A DNA stretch of 64,000 bases, from assembly GCA_963678705.1 (NCBI GenBank), contig OY783208.1:868001-932000 (forward strand), in the 5' to 3' direction. This document shows positions 23,583 through 34,757 of this stretch, in pieces. The stretch comes from Panorpa germanica. Its lineage: Eukaryota; Arthropoda; Insecta; Mecoptera; Panorpidae. How positions within the stretch are numbered: the first letter of the stretch is position 1; each line of letters opens with the position of its first letter. The notes beneath the pieces are model-generated. The model saw nothing but the letters and a program-made list of their open reading frames with translations. It did no database searches and was not told the DNA's origin. The position numbers and the translations under genes were made by a program.

Positions 23583-23689
23583 ATCCATAATAAGGGAGGA
23601 AGAACAATGAAAATGTTTTACATATGTCTTTATTTAATATTTTAATCTAGGTTTTAAGTTAAGCATTCCTTGTTACATTTTTTTTTATA

Positions 23690-24845
23690 TTATAATGTTC
23701 CAGGTGTATGTTTCTATTCTTGTATGTTTGGTACTGAATTTTGTATGGTAGCGCGAAAACGGCTCCGTCAATGTTTTTGAAAATTTCCTATTTCGTAGAG
23801 AAAAAAATTCGAAGACTTTTGGCGTCCCTGGATTTTTCCCTGAATTTCCTGGAAACCCGTAATTTTAGAAAAACTGGAAAAAAAGTGAACCCTTTTTTGC
23901 TGTATTACTTTTAATTCGTAAAAGATAGAAAGTTGAAATTTTGCATGTGTATTAAGGTACTTAATGCTGACATTTCTCAAAAATTAGAAATTCAAAAATT
24001 GAAGGGGGGGGGGGTTGAAGAAATTCGGGGGCCCGGTAGGAAACTTTGGAGAAAGTTCATATTCTGAATTCTAGAATAATTAAGTATATTATTAATAAAA
24101 GAAAATTCAAAATTTCAAAATTTTATTTGGGGGCACAGGGGCAGTATTTGCCGAGAGTAAAAATTGTGCTAGAAAGTTGAAATTTTGTATATACGCTAAC
24201 CTTGGTAACTTATTTACGAATCGAAAAAAAAATCCCAAATTTTGAAAAAAAGTTGGTCAAATAACGAACAAATTGAAAATATTTTTTATTTTGATAAATT
24301 GAAAAATTATTTTATTATTGTGCGAGTTTATTATTTCAATTTAAGAATAGAATTAAATATGAAATGTATTATTATTTATATATTAATTGTGTATGCCTTT
24401 CGGCTTTACAATCTACAGTATTATATTTCTAATACATTTCATTCCTATATACATTCCAAACTTAAAACTAAACTTAAAATAAACTTAAAATCTTCTCGAC
24501 TTTTACTGATTCCAAAAGTGCTTTCTGCTTCTTCTTCTTTTGACCCTCTCTATTATTCTCCACCAGCTTATTTATTCTCTTGTTTTTCCTTTCCTTCTTA
24601 CTATTTCCGCCATCCACCTCTTTCCTTCACTGCCTCCCTTTAGTAGCTGGCCAATATTCCTTTCGCTCGCTATTTTTTCCTTACACTCAAACTTAATGTG
24701 CTCCAGTGTTTCGTCCTCCGCTCCGCACATTCTACACTTTCTTTCAACTTTCTACAAATATGAAATGTAATTACGAATTATTTTATTGGATTCAAATCAT
24801 ACACGCCAAAAAGACGTCGCTTTGCGACGGGGGTAAACTCTAGTA
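23690..24845 (-). mobile_element. Repeat B (Helitron-like), interrupted by a LINE fragment
   Basis: Runs from ATATTATAATGTTCCAGG to a terminal hairpin CGTCGC-TTT-GCGACG (about 24815-24830), then GGGGGTAAACTCTAG and T. This is the only copy with the hairpin intact. Interrupted at 24372-24762 by Repeat C. Confidence 0.6.
24372..24762 (-). mobile_element. Repeat C: LINE 3' end with target duplication
   Basis: Minus-strand reading CRMCGAEDETLEHIKFEC, then IGQLLKGGSEGKRWMAEIV and a stop: the C-terminal CCHC-like end of a LINE ORF2. AAATATGAAATGTA is repeated on both sides, a target-site duplication showing a 5'-truncated retrotransposition into Repeat B. Confidence 0.75.
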
Positions 24846-24924
24846 CCTATTATATTGTTACAACTAGTTTATATAAACTAATTAATAACATTTTTCTAAT
24901 TAATTTAATTTTGTTGATGCTCTT

Positions 24925-25460
24925 TTTCTGTCGGTCATCATCCTAGCTCAAATGGCTTAGTTCTGTTTAATCTTCTTGTCAGTCCATCCACGTTGGCATG
25001 GTGTTGGAGACGTTGCTCGTGCTTTCTTCCTATTTTCGTAATTTCTTCAGCTACTGTAGTTACTTTGAGATCCCTATGACCATGGTGCATTCACTATGTT
25101 CATCAGAACTTTATTTTGGAAAGTCTGAATGCATATGACGTTGCATTTCTTAGTAGAGCTCCTTAGCTGGCCCCATTCCATATGTCCAAACTGGTTTCAA
25201 TATTTGCTTAAACAGCATTAGCTTGTTGTGTTTGGACAATGTGGATTTGGGTCCCAGTAGCCAGTACATTTTCTTGTATCTTATTCCCAGTTCATCTGTC
25301 TCTTTCTTTACGTGAGCCTTCCAACGAAGTTTGTCATCTAATGTCATTCCTAGATACTTTGGAATAGCTTGGTCGTTTATTAGTACCGGAATGTAATAAG
25401 TCCTTTTGTTGGTGAAATTAACATGCACCGATTTCGTTTCGTTTAATGCAATCCGCCATT
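24925..25460 (-). mobile_element. Jockey-like LINE, 3' fragment
   Basis: Minus-strand reading contains SVHVNFTNKR, IPKYLGMTLDDKLRWKAHV, YKKMYWLLGPKSTLS and LKPVWTYG, the conserved end of the Jockey reverse transcriptase. It continues, with frameshifts, to the family's C-terminal RRLNRTKPFEL. The usual LWG after the WTYG motif is altered (MGPAKE). It is truncated at the 5' end and not functional. Confidence 0.8.
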
Positions 25461-25521
25461 ATAGTATCACTGTTTGTTGTAATGTTACTGGTAGGCCTAG
25501 TACACTTCCTTGTGGACATTT

Positions 25522-25582
25522 GAGGTTAGTTAATTCAGTTGGTGCGCATGCGTCGTTAGTAATATAAATTTTGACAATTGAC
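25522..25582 (-). repeat. Repeat D fragment in S4 intron 2
   Basis: TGAGGTTAGTTAATTCAGTT and GCATGCGTCGTTAGTAATA match the end of Repeat D at 48333 (inverted at 11320-11375). Confidence 0.5.
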
Positions 25583-26018
25583 ACGGAATCACTTTATTTG
25601 TTCACTGTCTTCACCGTTCAAATATCTCTATCACTTATGCACTGAATTATGAAAGAAACAAAACACTTACGTCATCTAAATAATCCATGGTATGAATGGC
25701 GTCTGATGCGCATTCCACAAGTCCTGTAACATTCAGCGAGGCTCCGGAAACCGAACTAGCGGTGTTTGTCGCATTCAATATAGAATAGCCAGCTGTTTTT
25801 ATTCCATTTATTAAAGGAGTTAACGGCTGAAAATTCACAAAAACAATTATTAAAAAAACCAATGGAAACTTTAAACTGTATAATCCTCTGAAAGACAACA
25901 CTACTGACCGATGGAATAGGAGAGACAGCGGCTACCGCCATTAAAAATATGAAGAACATCTTCATGGTGACTTTGTCGGTATTGGTAGAACTTGACTTGA
26001 ACGAAGTAGAAGAAGAAC

Positions 26019-26053
26019 TGATGCTGTTAGTGACAATTCCACGGCAATTTATA
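26019..26053 (-). promoter_or_regulatory. Core promoter of S4
   Basis: TATAAAT on the minus strand (26053-26047) and TCAGT whose A is at 26019, 34 nt apart, as in the other family members. Confidence 0.7.
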
Positions 26054-26059
26054 CCCAGA

Positions 26060-26900
26060 AATGTGCACCGTGTGAAATGGAATCCCCTCCAACTGAATTA
26101 TTTGTATTTGCCAACTGCCGTGCAAATGTTTAAACTAATTTGAATAAGTAATTAACAGAACTGCGCAGTACGGAGTTGATAACGTGACTAGAACAACTTA
26201 ACGACCGAGTAGTCTTTGTTGAAGATGGTTTATATTTCTGACCATCATCAGTGGACTTGTGAACCATGTCTTCATTTCCGTAGAACTGTACTAAGCCCGT
26301 TAAACACATAAAATTTAAAAAAATGTTAATATCTTTTGCATTTCGATAAATCGTTGTCTTTAAGTGTCCATGAGCTTGACGCAGTGTCTTCGTAAATCTA
26401 ACAAGACGTATATCAAGGGATATTTCAATCAGAACTTGTCTTCAATGGCCTCCAACTTAAGAAGGAAATCAGTAGTGCCAATAAAACTACGCAGGGCTTT
26501 CCACAATTCCCTGCTTGACGTTTTTGGAAGACATTTGTTATGTTCTAGTTCAGTTCTTTGCTAACAGATGGCTCGCTAGTTGCTAGCTAAGTTATTTGCG
26601 CCTAATGTTTATGTTGACTCTCAGTGTAGTGCGCTGTTTAAACTAATTTGCATAATAAATGCATTTATTTGAAAAATGGTGTTTTTATTTTATCAAGTAA
26701 GATGGTGCCAACAAACTGGATCCCATCTCATGGTGACATCCTAATGATAATATTTGCAGCGCGCTGATTGGTCCGCCATGCAGATGAAGCGGAGATGGTT
26801 AAATATTGCAACCTGGCGTTATTTATTTGAACGGGACGGGGAATCTACTGTTGCCAAGAGCTCCAGGAGGTAGAGTCCACGATACCGTCAATAACATGTC
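26060..26900. repeat. Upstream block V, copy 1 (before S4)
   Basis: About 800 bp shared with 30665-31560 and 34665-35515: GTAGTCTTTGTTGAAGATGG, CATCATCAGTGGACTTGTG, CTTAAGAAGGA and others. It is part of the tandem unit carrying S4, S5 and S6. A 66-codon open frame in it is shared with 35009 but degraded at 31200, so it is not called a gene. Confidence 0.7.
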
Positions 26901-27073
26901 AAGACGATGAATAAAAAAGAAAAAATACTAAGAAGTTCGAAGAGCGAATAAGTTTGAGCGGTCCGCCATGTCTTGCGTTGTTGTCGAACTTGTAAAACGT
27001 TAGAATTGTAATGTACAAGTGACCGGAACTTCATCTAGCGATCTATTTCACTAAATTGGTTACTTAAGGGTTT

Positions 27074-27612
27074 CGAACTATTGTCCTCCTTTGCAGAGAG
27101 TCTGCTCCTGGACTCCTGTTGTTTGCCTCATGGCGACAGAGAGGCGGCACAAAAACCAGGGTAAATATGAATTGTCATTAAATATTCTAATTAGCTAACA
27201 TCTTGTGATCGATTGTGTACATTGTATTAATTATTTCATTTATTTTTCCATAGCGATGTGCCTAATATTTGCCTTAATTTCATGCTGCGCAATGGCGTTC
27301 AATTGTTTATCCGTGATTGACGTCATCCGCGAATAATTTGCATTTTAAGCGGCGTTAATACAATTGGGCAAATATTTGGATCATCGCTATGGAAAAATAA
27401 ATGAACTAATTAGGTAATTAATACAATGTACACAATCCATCATACGATGTTGTCTAATTAGAATTTTTAATGACAATTCATATTTACCCTCGCCTCGTGA
27501 TGCGTCACGCGCTGAAAACATGGAATTAATTGCGCAATAGGTAACAGAGGCCCACGAGGCCGAAGAATGGAATTCCAGGAGCGGACTCTCTAAACAGGAT
27601 GACAATAGTTCG
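27074..27612. repeat. Foldback (long inverted repeat) of about 540 bp
   Basis: CGAACTATTGTC..TCCT (27074) pairs with the inverted copy ending at 27612. Inner arms TGTACATTGTATTAATTA (about 27216) and TAATTAATACAATGTACA (about 27415) also pair. Part of the loop (CGTGATTGACGTCATCCGCG) recurs inverted at about 32620-32640. No coding capacity. Confidence 0.65.
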
Positions 27613-27639
27613 GAGCTCTTAAAAGGAAGTCGGCGAACA

Positions 27640-28020
27640 ACGTCGACATTATCAGGGCTGTAATTGGATAAGAAACATAAAGCTAAACAAACAAATAATT
27701 GGACAACTCGATTTTTGTGCTGCAATTCATTAACTTTTTATCGTTAGTATCTAGTCCATCACAAATAATCGTTGTTTACTAAGATTTTATGAATTTTGTT
27801 AATTTTTGTAAATAAAAATAATAATACATTGGAAAGAGTTCTACGGACATGTTGCCTAGACCAATAACTGGTCCTGGGGCCAATTCCAAAAGCCTACTAC
27901 ATGCACCAAAAGCGGAATTTAATGTAAATATTTTTTATAACTAAATTAAATTAATTTTATATATTATTATTAATAATTTAATATCTTTTAGCTGCAATTA
28001 GTTAGATGAATAACGTATTA
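27640..28020. other. Spacer between foldback and S5 flank
   Basis: AT-rich, no gene or recognised repeat, apart from a short Repeat F word (GCAATTAGTTAGATGAATAA) near 27993. Confidence 0.4.
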
Positions 28021-28645
28021 ATTTCTAGACAATTGGGTACAGTTGCTTATGTAAAAGTGCCCCCAAATATGGGTTTCCAACGGTTAAAGATACGTAAGAG
28101 CGAGATAGAGCTAGTATTTCTATATTAATAATTATTTATAAAAATAGTTTTTTTAATAAAAAAAAGACGAACGCAGTCAGAAATACTATAGAATTCAAAT
28201 TAAACACTTTTTTAGTTTTAAAAAACGATTTTCACTAAATTTTATGATATATGCAGCTCAAGAATTAAGGCAGAGCACAAAATCTAGTTAAAGGATCGAT
28301 TTCTGTATCTTAAAACTAATTAATACAAATAAAACATAGAGAAAAATTGATTTGACAAATCTTTTTTTGTTTTTGGTTGAAATAAATGTAAATACAAGTA
28401 AATTGGCGTGACTATTTTATTAAATTTCTAAATGTTAACAGAGATATAGCAAATAAAAATTTGAATTGTAGTTTTAGCGCTAGAAATGGTCGGCCATATT
28501 TGTATGACGTAATTTGTTATATAGATAAGAGTTTAGTGTTAAGGATGTTTACAAGCTAAGATAGCGGACGTGAGGTCACAAGCCCGTTGGGATTATTTTG
28601 ACAACCGGAAGATGGTCATCTGTCGTGTCCATTTCCTCCAGATCA
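28020..28645. repeat. Segmental duplication, copy 2 (3' flank of S5)
   Basis: Counterpart of 22605-23320, including the Repeat A-like stretch at 28403-28590 ending CACAAGCCCGTTGGG. Confidence 0.65.
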
Positions 28646-30576
28646 TCATAAAATAACAGCATTTCTTAAAGTTGAGGAAGCTTGACATGTTGTACCTGTT
28701 GCACCATCAATGATCGTCTGAGTCGTCTGAAAATCACAAAGTGAGATGTAAAATGTTTAACCGACTGGTTTGGGGACATTAGCGGGCCACTTACAGTTCC
28801 AAGTAGAGCAGAAGCTTTAAATACAACAATTTCTGGACTCGTTGTCAATACCTTGAGACTGTCTTTAAGTACAGGTCGCAGGCTGGTCGGATTAGCTGGA
28901 GGATTCTGAAAGCAAGACAAGATAAAGTGAGAAATTACTGTAGAGAGAACAAAATAGGGAGGAAGAACAATAAAAAAGAAAGAAACAGAAGATCAATCTT
29001 AAGCTTCATCCCCACTCCCTGTTTTAATGTTTTTTATCATCCTATATTATAAAGTTCCAACTGTATATTAATATTCTTATATGTTTGGTACTGAATTTTG
29101 TATGGCAGCGAAATTGCCTATTTCGTAGAGAAAAAAATTCTAAGACTTTTAGCGTAGCCGGATTTTTCCCTGAATTTTCTGGAAACCCGTAATTTTGGAA
29201 AAATTGGAAAAAAGTGAGCCTTTTTTTTGCTGTTTTACTTTTAATTCGTAAGAGATAGAAAGTTGAAATTTTGCATGTGTATTATGGTATTCAATATTAA
29301 ATCAAAATCAAATATCAAAATATCAAAAATTAAAAGAGCGTTGAAGAAATTCGGGGGCCCGTTAGGGAACTTTGGAAAGAGTTCATATTCTGGATTCTAG
29401 AATAATTAAGTATATTATTAATAAAAGAAAATTCAAAATTTCAAAATTTTATTTGGGGGCACGGGGGCAGTATTTGCCGAGAGTAAAAAATTGTGCTAGA
29501 AAGTTGAAATTTTGTATATATGCTAACCTTGGTAACTTATTTACGAATCGAAAAAAAATCCCAAATTTTGAAAAAAAGTTGGTCAAATAACGCATAAATT
29601 GAAAATATTTTTTATTTTGATAAATTGAAAAATTATTTTATTATTGTGCGAGTTTATTATTTCAATTTAAAAATAATAAATGTGTACTGGCGTGTCTATT
29701 TTATTAAATATCTAAATATTGACGGAGATATAGCAATTAAAAATTTGAATTGTAGTTTTAGCACTAGAAATGGTCGGCCATATTTGTATGACGAGAAATG
29801 TATTTTAACGTCAGTGCTGTGGTAATGTTTTATACCTGTTGGTAGTCGAATAATCAAGTCAAGTCAAAGAATAATAAGTTTTTATTTTATTTAACCCTGT
29901 TACGGCAGACATAATATTGAAATTTGATTGTTCCTTGAAATAGCTGTAAATAATATTTGATATTTTGATATATAAATACATATAGCAAAGATTTATGAGC
30001 TGTAAGGTTGGCAGCGGTTGTGTTGTCACATGCACTTGGAATGTGTACAACGTTGAATCCCTTTAATAATTAAAGAGACAAAATGACTTTTTTAATTGTT
30101 AATATCTCTTAACATATAAGGAGTTATAGTAACACACTTTATCAATATATAGTACACTTTTATAGAAATTAAGACATAGGACACAAACCCACTGACACGC
30201 GATCACTTTATTTGTTCACTGTCTTCACCGTTCAAATATCTCTATCACTTATGCACTGAATTATGAAAGAAGCAAAACACTTACGTCATCTAAATAATCC
30301 ATGGTATAAATGGTATCAAATACGCATTCCATAAGGCTTGTACTATTTAGCATTCTTACGGGATCCCAAATAATTCTATCAGAGGCATCCAGTATAGAAT
30401 AGCCAGCTGCTTTTACTGCTTGTGTAAAAGGAGTTAACGGCTGAAAATTCACAAAAACTATTATTAGAAAAACCGGAAACTTTAAACTTAATAATTCTCT
30501 GAAAGACAACACTACTGACCGATGGAATAGAACGCACAACGACTATCGTCATTAAAAATATGAAGAATATCTTCAT
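28646..30576 (-). CDS. Small secreted protein, family S member 5 (four exons)
   Basis: Exons 30576-30520, 30440-30285, 28905-28795 and 28726-28646 give 134 aa in phase 0 throughout. Signal peptide MKIFFIFLMTIVVVRSIPS; two Cys in the mature part (MECVFDTI and TTCQASS). The layout (19-residue leader exon, three short helical exons, late Cys) resembles S1-S3, but the mature part is shorter and its sequence diverged, so the link rests mainly on promoter and exon plan. Intron 2 (1.4 kb) holds Repeats B and A. Its Initiator-like motif is TCAAT instead of TCAGT. Function not recognised. Confidence 0.75.
29040..29672 (-). mobile_element. Repeat B copy in S5 intron 2
   Basis: Starts TCCTATATTATAAAGTTCC and is truncated before its 3' end, where Repeat A begins. 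It sits at the same place as the copy in S4, so the insertion predates the S4/S5 duplication. Confidence 0.6.
29681..30191 (-). mobile_element. Repeat A copy in S5 intron 2
   Basis: Runs from AAATGTGTACTGGCGTGTC to GGACACAAACCCAC. The first 20-40 bp of the end are missing. Confidence 0.65.
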
Positions 30577-30629
30577 GGTGACTTTGTCGGTATTGGTAGA
30601 ACTTGACTTGAACGAAGCAGGAGAAGAAT

Positions 30630-30664
30630 TGATGCTGTTAGTGACAAATCCACGCCAATTTATA
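30630..30664 (-). promoter_or_regulatory. Core promoter of S5, altered Initiator
   Basis: TATAAAT on the minus strand at 30664-30658. At the Initiator position the sequence is ATCAATTC rather than ATCAGTTC, one base changed relative to S4, S6 and S7. Confidence 0.65.
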
Positions 30665-31560
30665 CCCAGAAATGTGCACCGTGTCAATTGGAATCCCCTC
30701 CATGTGAATTATTTGTATTCGCCAACCGTCGTGCAAATGTTTAAACTAATTTGAATAAGTAATTAACAGAACTGCGCAGTACGGAGTTGATAACGTGAAT
30801 AGAACAACCTAACGACCGAGTAGTCTTTGTTGAAGATGGTTTACGTTCCAGACCATCATCAGTGGACTTGTGAACCATGTCTTCATTTCCGTAGAACTGT
30901 ACTAAGCCCGTTAAACACAGTTATGTATATTTAAGGTTTATTTAACTTAGTAGAATTTGCCTTTTCTAGATTAATATAATTCAAATTCAATTGTCCTAGC
31001 TTTAATAAAGTCTATTTTGCAAGATGGCATAATCTTATTAACTAATATAACAGTTAAAGATTTCGAATGTCTTTCACATTTATTTAATCGTTGTCTTAAA
31101 ATGGTCAAGACGATAGACTGCAGTGTCTTTGTTTTGAGGGTTTTCTGGGATTAGTTGTTCCCAAAATGAATTCGATTATGTGCTGACATGTTCGTAAATC
31201 TAATAAGACATACATCAAGGGATATTTCAATCAGAACTTGTCTTTAAAGGCTAAAACTTAAGAAGGAGCATCCACAGAACTACTCTGGGGTTTAAACAAT
31301 TCCTTGCTTGACGTTTTTGGAAGATATTTGTTATGTTCTAGTTCGATTCTTTGCTAACAGATGGCTCCTTAGTTGCTAGCCACGTTATTTGCGCCTAATG
31401 TTTATGTTGACTCTCAGTCTAGTGCGGTGTTTATGTCATTTGCATAATAAATGCATTTATTTAAACAATGGTGTTTTTATTTTATCAAATAAGATGCTGG
31501 TGAATCTACTGTTGCTAAGAGCTCCTGGAGGTAGAGTGTCACGATACCGTTGATAAAATG
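30665..31560. repeat. Upstream block V, copy 2 (before S5)
   Basis: Same words as 26060-26900, more diverged in its distal half (from about 30920). Confidence 0.65.
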
Positions 31561-31667
31561 CCAACGTTGTGAACTAATTTGCCCACATGAGATGGAAAAT
31601 GTTTCTTCAAGACAATGAATAAAAAAGAAAAAATATTAAGGAGTTAATTGACAAATTCACTTTCTAA

Positions 31668-31830
31668 ATAGCTATATCTCGATAACGACGTGGTCAATAA
31701 TGTTCATTTTTCGTTATGAGGTCTGCGACTACGATTTTTATAACACATCAAATTTTCATGAAGTTCCTGCATTACGTTTGGAATTTAAACCAACAAATGT
31801 GTATTCTCCATTAGAGCACGTGTTCTAATT
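31668..31830 (-). repeat. Repeat G copy, intergenic
   Basis: Inverted relative to copies at 47945, 57981 and 63034: CGATAACGACGTGGTCAATA, CATGAAGTTCCTGCATTACG. The only copy outside a gene here. Confidence 0.6.
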
Positions 31831-31839
31831 ACTCAATTT

Positions 31840-32854
31840 TGATTTCGTTTCTCATATGATTTGTATTTAGTCAAAATCTAAAGAAATGTAATCTTTAACT
31901 TCCTTTCGATTTGTTAGCAGTTTTAATGGAGCTCCTGTATTTTGTCTATCGGAAGATTATCCTGGAGATAAAATGTAAAATGACAACGCTTTTAATAAAT
32001 GTGCTTTTGTTTTCTTGCATTTATTTTCCAACTTAAGGTGCAAAATATTTGCGTTGCCTAAATAAACACCCTCCAAGATGGAGGAAAACAAAACTGCTTC
32101 AAAATATTGACTTGGTGGATAAAAACACAAAAATATTTGCCGATGTGTGGAGGAATAAATTTATATAAACCTGCACTGTATGTTGATAAAGTTGACTATC
32201 ATGACCTCAAATATCCAATTATTTTTATTCAATTCGCAATATTATAGAAGTTATTAACGATTGAAATAGTCACCTTCGTCCCCGGTACCATTTGCCAACT
32301 TTTACCATCACTGTTAAACAAGAGAAGTGCAAAAGAGATTCAGACTACTATTTGCCAACCTTGACCAAATAAAATAAAAGTGACGTTATGACAGTGACTT
32401 GTTCAATGATGGGTAATAAACATTCTGAGCATTGTAGGTTCTGTTTTAGTGTCACAGTCGTTTGGAACCCTAACATAGCCGCGATTGGCTAATTTGGTCA
32501 GCACATCTTCTTCACCAAGCCACATTGTATCTATATAATTTATCCTTGGGAATCTATCTTTGGATTCAAACTGTTAATATTTGCCCAATTGTATTAACGC
32601 CGCTTAAAATGTAAATTATTCGCGGATGACGTCAATCACGGATAAACAATTGAACGCGATTGTACAACAATGTAGAAAAACGTTGTGTTTACGCGTTGTG
32701 CACAGTTTAGTTGTTTTGGATGTTTCTAGAGAAGGAAGGCTTCTACGCCCACGAAGCCATCCGGGATATGAATCAACGCTGACCGTTCTAACTGAAGCGC
32801 AATGGATTTTCACGTTTTCCATTCAGTTCTGTGGTTGCTTTCTTTTGTTTCCAG
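31840..32854. other. Spacer with Repeat H and relics
   Basis: Holds a Repeat H copy at about 32158-32280 (GTTGATAAAGTTGACTATC), and at about 32590-32660 an inverted piece of the 27.3-kb foldback loop (CGCGGATGACGTCAATCACG). Short open frames at 32616-32907 overlap that piece and are not supported as genes. Confidence 0.4.
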
Positions 32855-33487
32855 TGATGCCACAGAGGGATTCTTCACCTTTTTTTGCTCTCCTTGAAGG
32901 CACATAAGATCCTCACTCAAAATCGATTGCTCTCCTTACAATCTTTAATGAGCAAACATTTCCAAAACGTTGGATAAACATTAAATGAGATTCTTTACTG
33001 GTTTTTAAGTTAGGTAAAAATATAAATTGAATTTAGAATCTAAAAGGAACAAACTTAGAGAAAAGTTAATTTAAAAACCTAATAAAGTGATTATTTTTTG
33101 AAGTGTGGTTGAAAGCGGAACTAGTCCATTAGTTTAGTTGTAAATAATGAATAGAGATGGTGTTGCAGTCGCTGAGTTCTACAACGACCTCTGCAGAGTC
33201 TGTGCAACTTGCCAGGGTGAAGAGAAAGAACTTTATCTAGTTATTCATATTGCTTACTCTCTTACTTCTGTACAATTTAAATGAGAGTGAACGAGACAAA
33301 TATAATTTATCGTAATTAATATTACCTTGTTGAACACAAAACTCGAGTTAACGAAATACCAGCCCAAATTACGACTTTTCTTCTGCTAAAGAGTTAAGGC
33401 ATAGCACAAGATCTCACAATTAAGTCGTTTTCGTTTTCTTAAAACTAAGTAATACAAATGAAACATCGAAATAATTGGAACAAATAG

Positions 33488-33540
33488 TTTATTAATATAT
33501 TAGCAAGTTAATACATGTCACTGCCATCTAGTGTTGAGTA
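33488..33540 (-). terminator. 3'UTR element and poly(A) signal of S6
   Basis: Minus strand: CACTAGATGGCAGTGACAT at about 33536-33518, then AATAAA at 33493-33488, mirror image of S7. Confidence 0.6.
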
Positions 33541-33678
33541 GAATAATTATAACATGGAGTGACATTACAAAAAAATGGCTTAATTATTAATATTATTAGA
33601 ATATATTAGGATTATGTAATAAGTAGAACTATTTCGACAACCGGAAGTTGTCCCTTCTGTCCTTCATTTTTAATTTCC

Positions 33679-34573
33679 TTATGGAGAAGGGCATGTCGCA
33701 GGCAATGGTATGCTACTCACAGCGACGGCCGCTTGATTAAGATCGATCAAATTGCTATTCAGCTGTGGTATGAAAAGCTGAAAATCACAAATTAGGGCAT
33801 AAAATATATGACTCCTTTGTTTGGGGTGGATTGGGGTGGATTGGGGTTGGTTGGGGTTGGTCATAATGTTATAACTTACCGATCCAATAATAGGCAAACT
33901 AGTCAGAGAAAGTGTTGAACTATAAGCATCCGTTGCACTTTTAAGATTTGTTAAAGCAGGTCCAAATGCAGTGTTCAAATCTGCGAGACAGGTGGCATCT
34001 CCTGCAGCCTGAAGACATTAAAACAGAAAGAAAGATTATTTGATAATAAGAAACCAATGGAGGAAGGCAGGAGAATGGAATCGGGAGAAATCCGACGTAA
34101 CAGTGATCCATTCATTTAGATAGCTATTTAAGGAGCAGTGTAGCATCTTGGTAAACAGATAATTTCATAGCAAACAAGACTATTTCAAAATAATTTGAAC
34201 ATTTTAATGAAATTTATGACGCCATTTTGAACAATATGGTACTTGCAAAACAAGAGACTTACCGCGGCTGCGTTTAGTTCATTCAAGACTGCCAAAACTG
34301 TAGCAAAGTTACTAAGAAGGTCTGTAGGGACTACTGCTGTTGTAGGTAAGCCGGGCAAACTTGACTGTGCGCCAATGAGACTGGCAAGGACACCAGATAT
34401 AGTAGTTGCTAAATCAACAGCAGCAACTAGGTAAAAATACACAAAAAATGTTTGTTAGAAATTGCAAGTAAAATATTTAAAATCATTAAATCTATAAATG
34501 TGTTACCATTATTAATCTGGACTGCAGAAAACACAGCGGCAATCGTCAGGAGAACCTTGAAGGACATCTTCAT
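33679..34573 (-). CDS. Small secreted protein, family S member 6 (palindrome left arm)
   Basis: Exons 34573-34507, 34426-34263, 34008-33880 and 33777-33679 encode 152 aa. Signal peptide MKMSFKVLLTIAAVFSAVQ; mature protein Ala/Leu/Thr-rich, with two Cys (DATCLADL and the C-terminal ATCPSP). Exon 1 is 67 nt and ends in phase 1, unlike S1-S5. Apart from residue 5 (Phe here, Ile in S7) the protein is identical to S7. It shares promoter spacing and 3' element with the rest of family S. Function not recognised; the low-complexity helical composition suits a secreted structural or ligand-carrier protein. Poly(A) signal at 33488-33493 (minus). Confidence 0.85.
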
Positions 34574-34626
34574 GGTGACTTTGTTGGTGTTGGTAGAACT
34601 TGACTTGAACGAAGCAGGAGAAGAAC

Positions 34627-34661
34627 TGATGCTGTTAGTGACAAATCCACGCCAATTTATA
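34627..34661 (-). promoter_or_regulatory. Core promoter of S6
   Basis: TATAAAT at 34661-34655 (minus) and TCAGT with its A at 34627, 34 nt apart. Confidence 0.75.
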
Positions 34662-34757
34662 CCCAGAAATGTGCACCGTGTCAATTGGAATCCCAATCCC
34701 CTCCAACTGAATTATTTGTATTTGCCAACTGACGAGCAAATGTTTAAACTAATTTGA

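Larger units (their letters stand above)
23319..25965 (-). pseudogene. Family S member 4, probably broken at exon 3
   Basis: Exon 1 (25965-25909) is a 19-residue signal peptide starting MKMFFIFLMAVAAVS. Exon 2 (25826-25671) gives 52 aa with a Cys (VECASDAI). Exon 4 (23399-23319) gives IIDGATGKTCQ and a stop, all intact and matching S5. Exon 3 keeps only its 3' part (EVILYKVSALLGT, ending 23468). Its acceptor and first residues are replaced by a TA microsatellite (about 23540-23580). The only nearby AG (CATAG before GATTGG) would put the exon out of frame and meet a stop. The promoter is intact, so it may still be transcribed. Intron 2 is packed with Repeat B, LINE and Repeat D pieces. A diverged functional splice form cannot be excluded. 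Confidence 0.55.
32855..34757. repeat. Palindrome, left arm (about 1.9 kb)
   Basis: Reverse complement of 35552-37425 from TGATGCCACAGA to GCAAATGTTTAAACTAATTT, carrying S6, its introns and 3' flank. A few substitutions and small indels are visible outside the exons. Confidence 0.85.

Noticed and set aside
26364-26564. 66-codon open frame conserved at 35009-35209
   Set aside because: Both lie in the recently duplicated block V, and the third copy near 31200 is degraded, so similarity reflects duplication rather than coding constraint.
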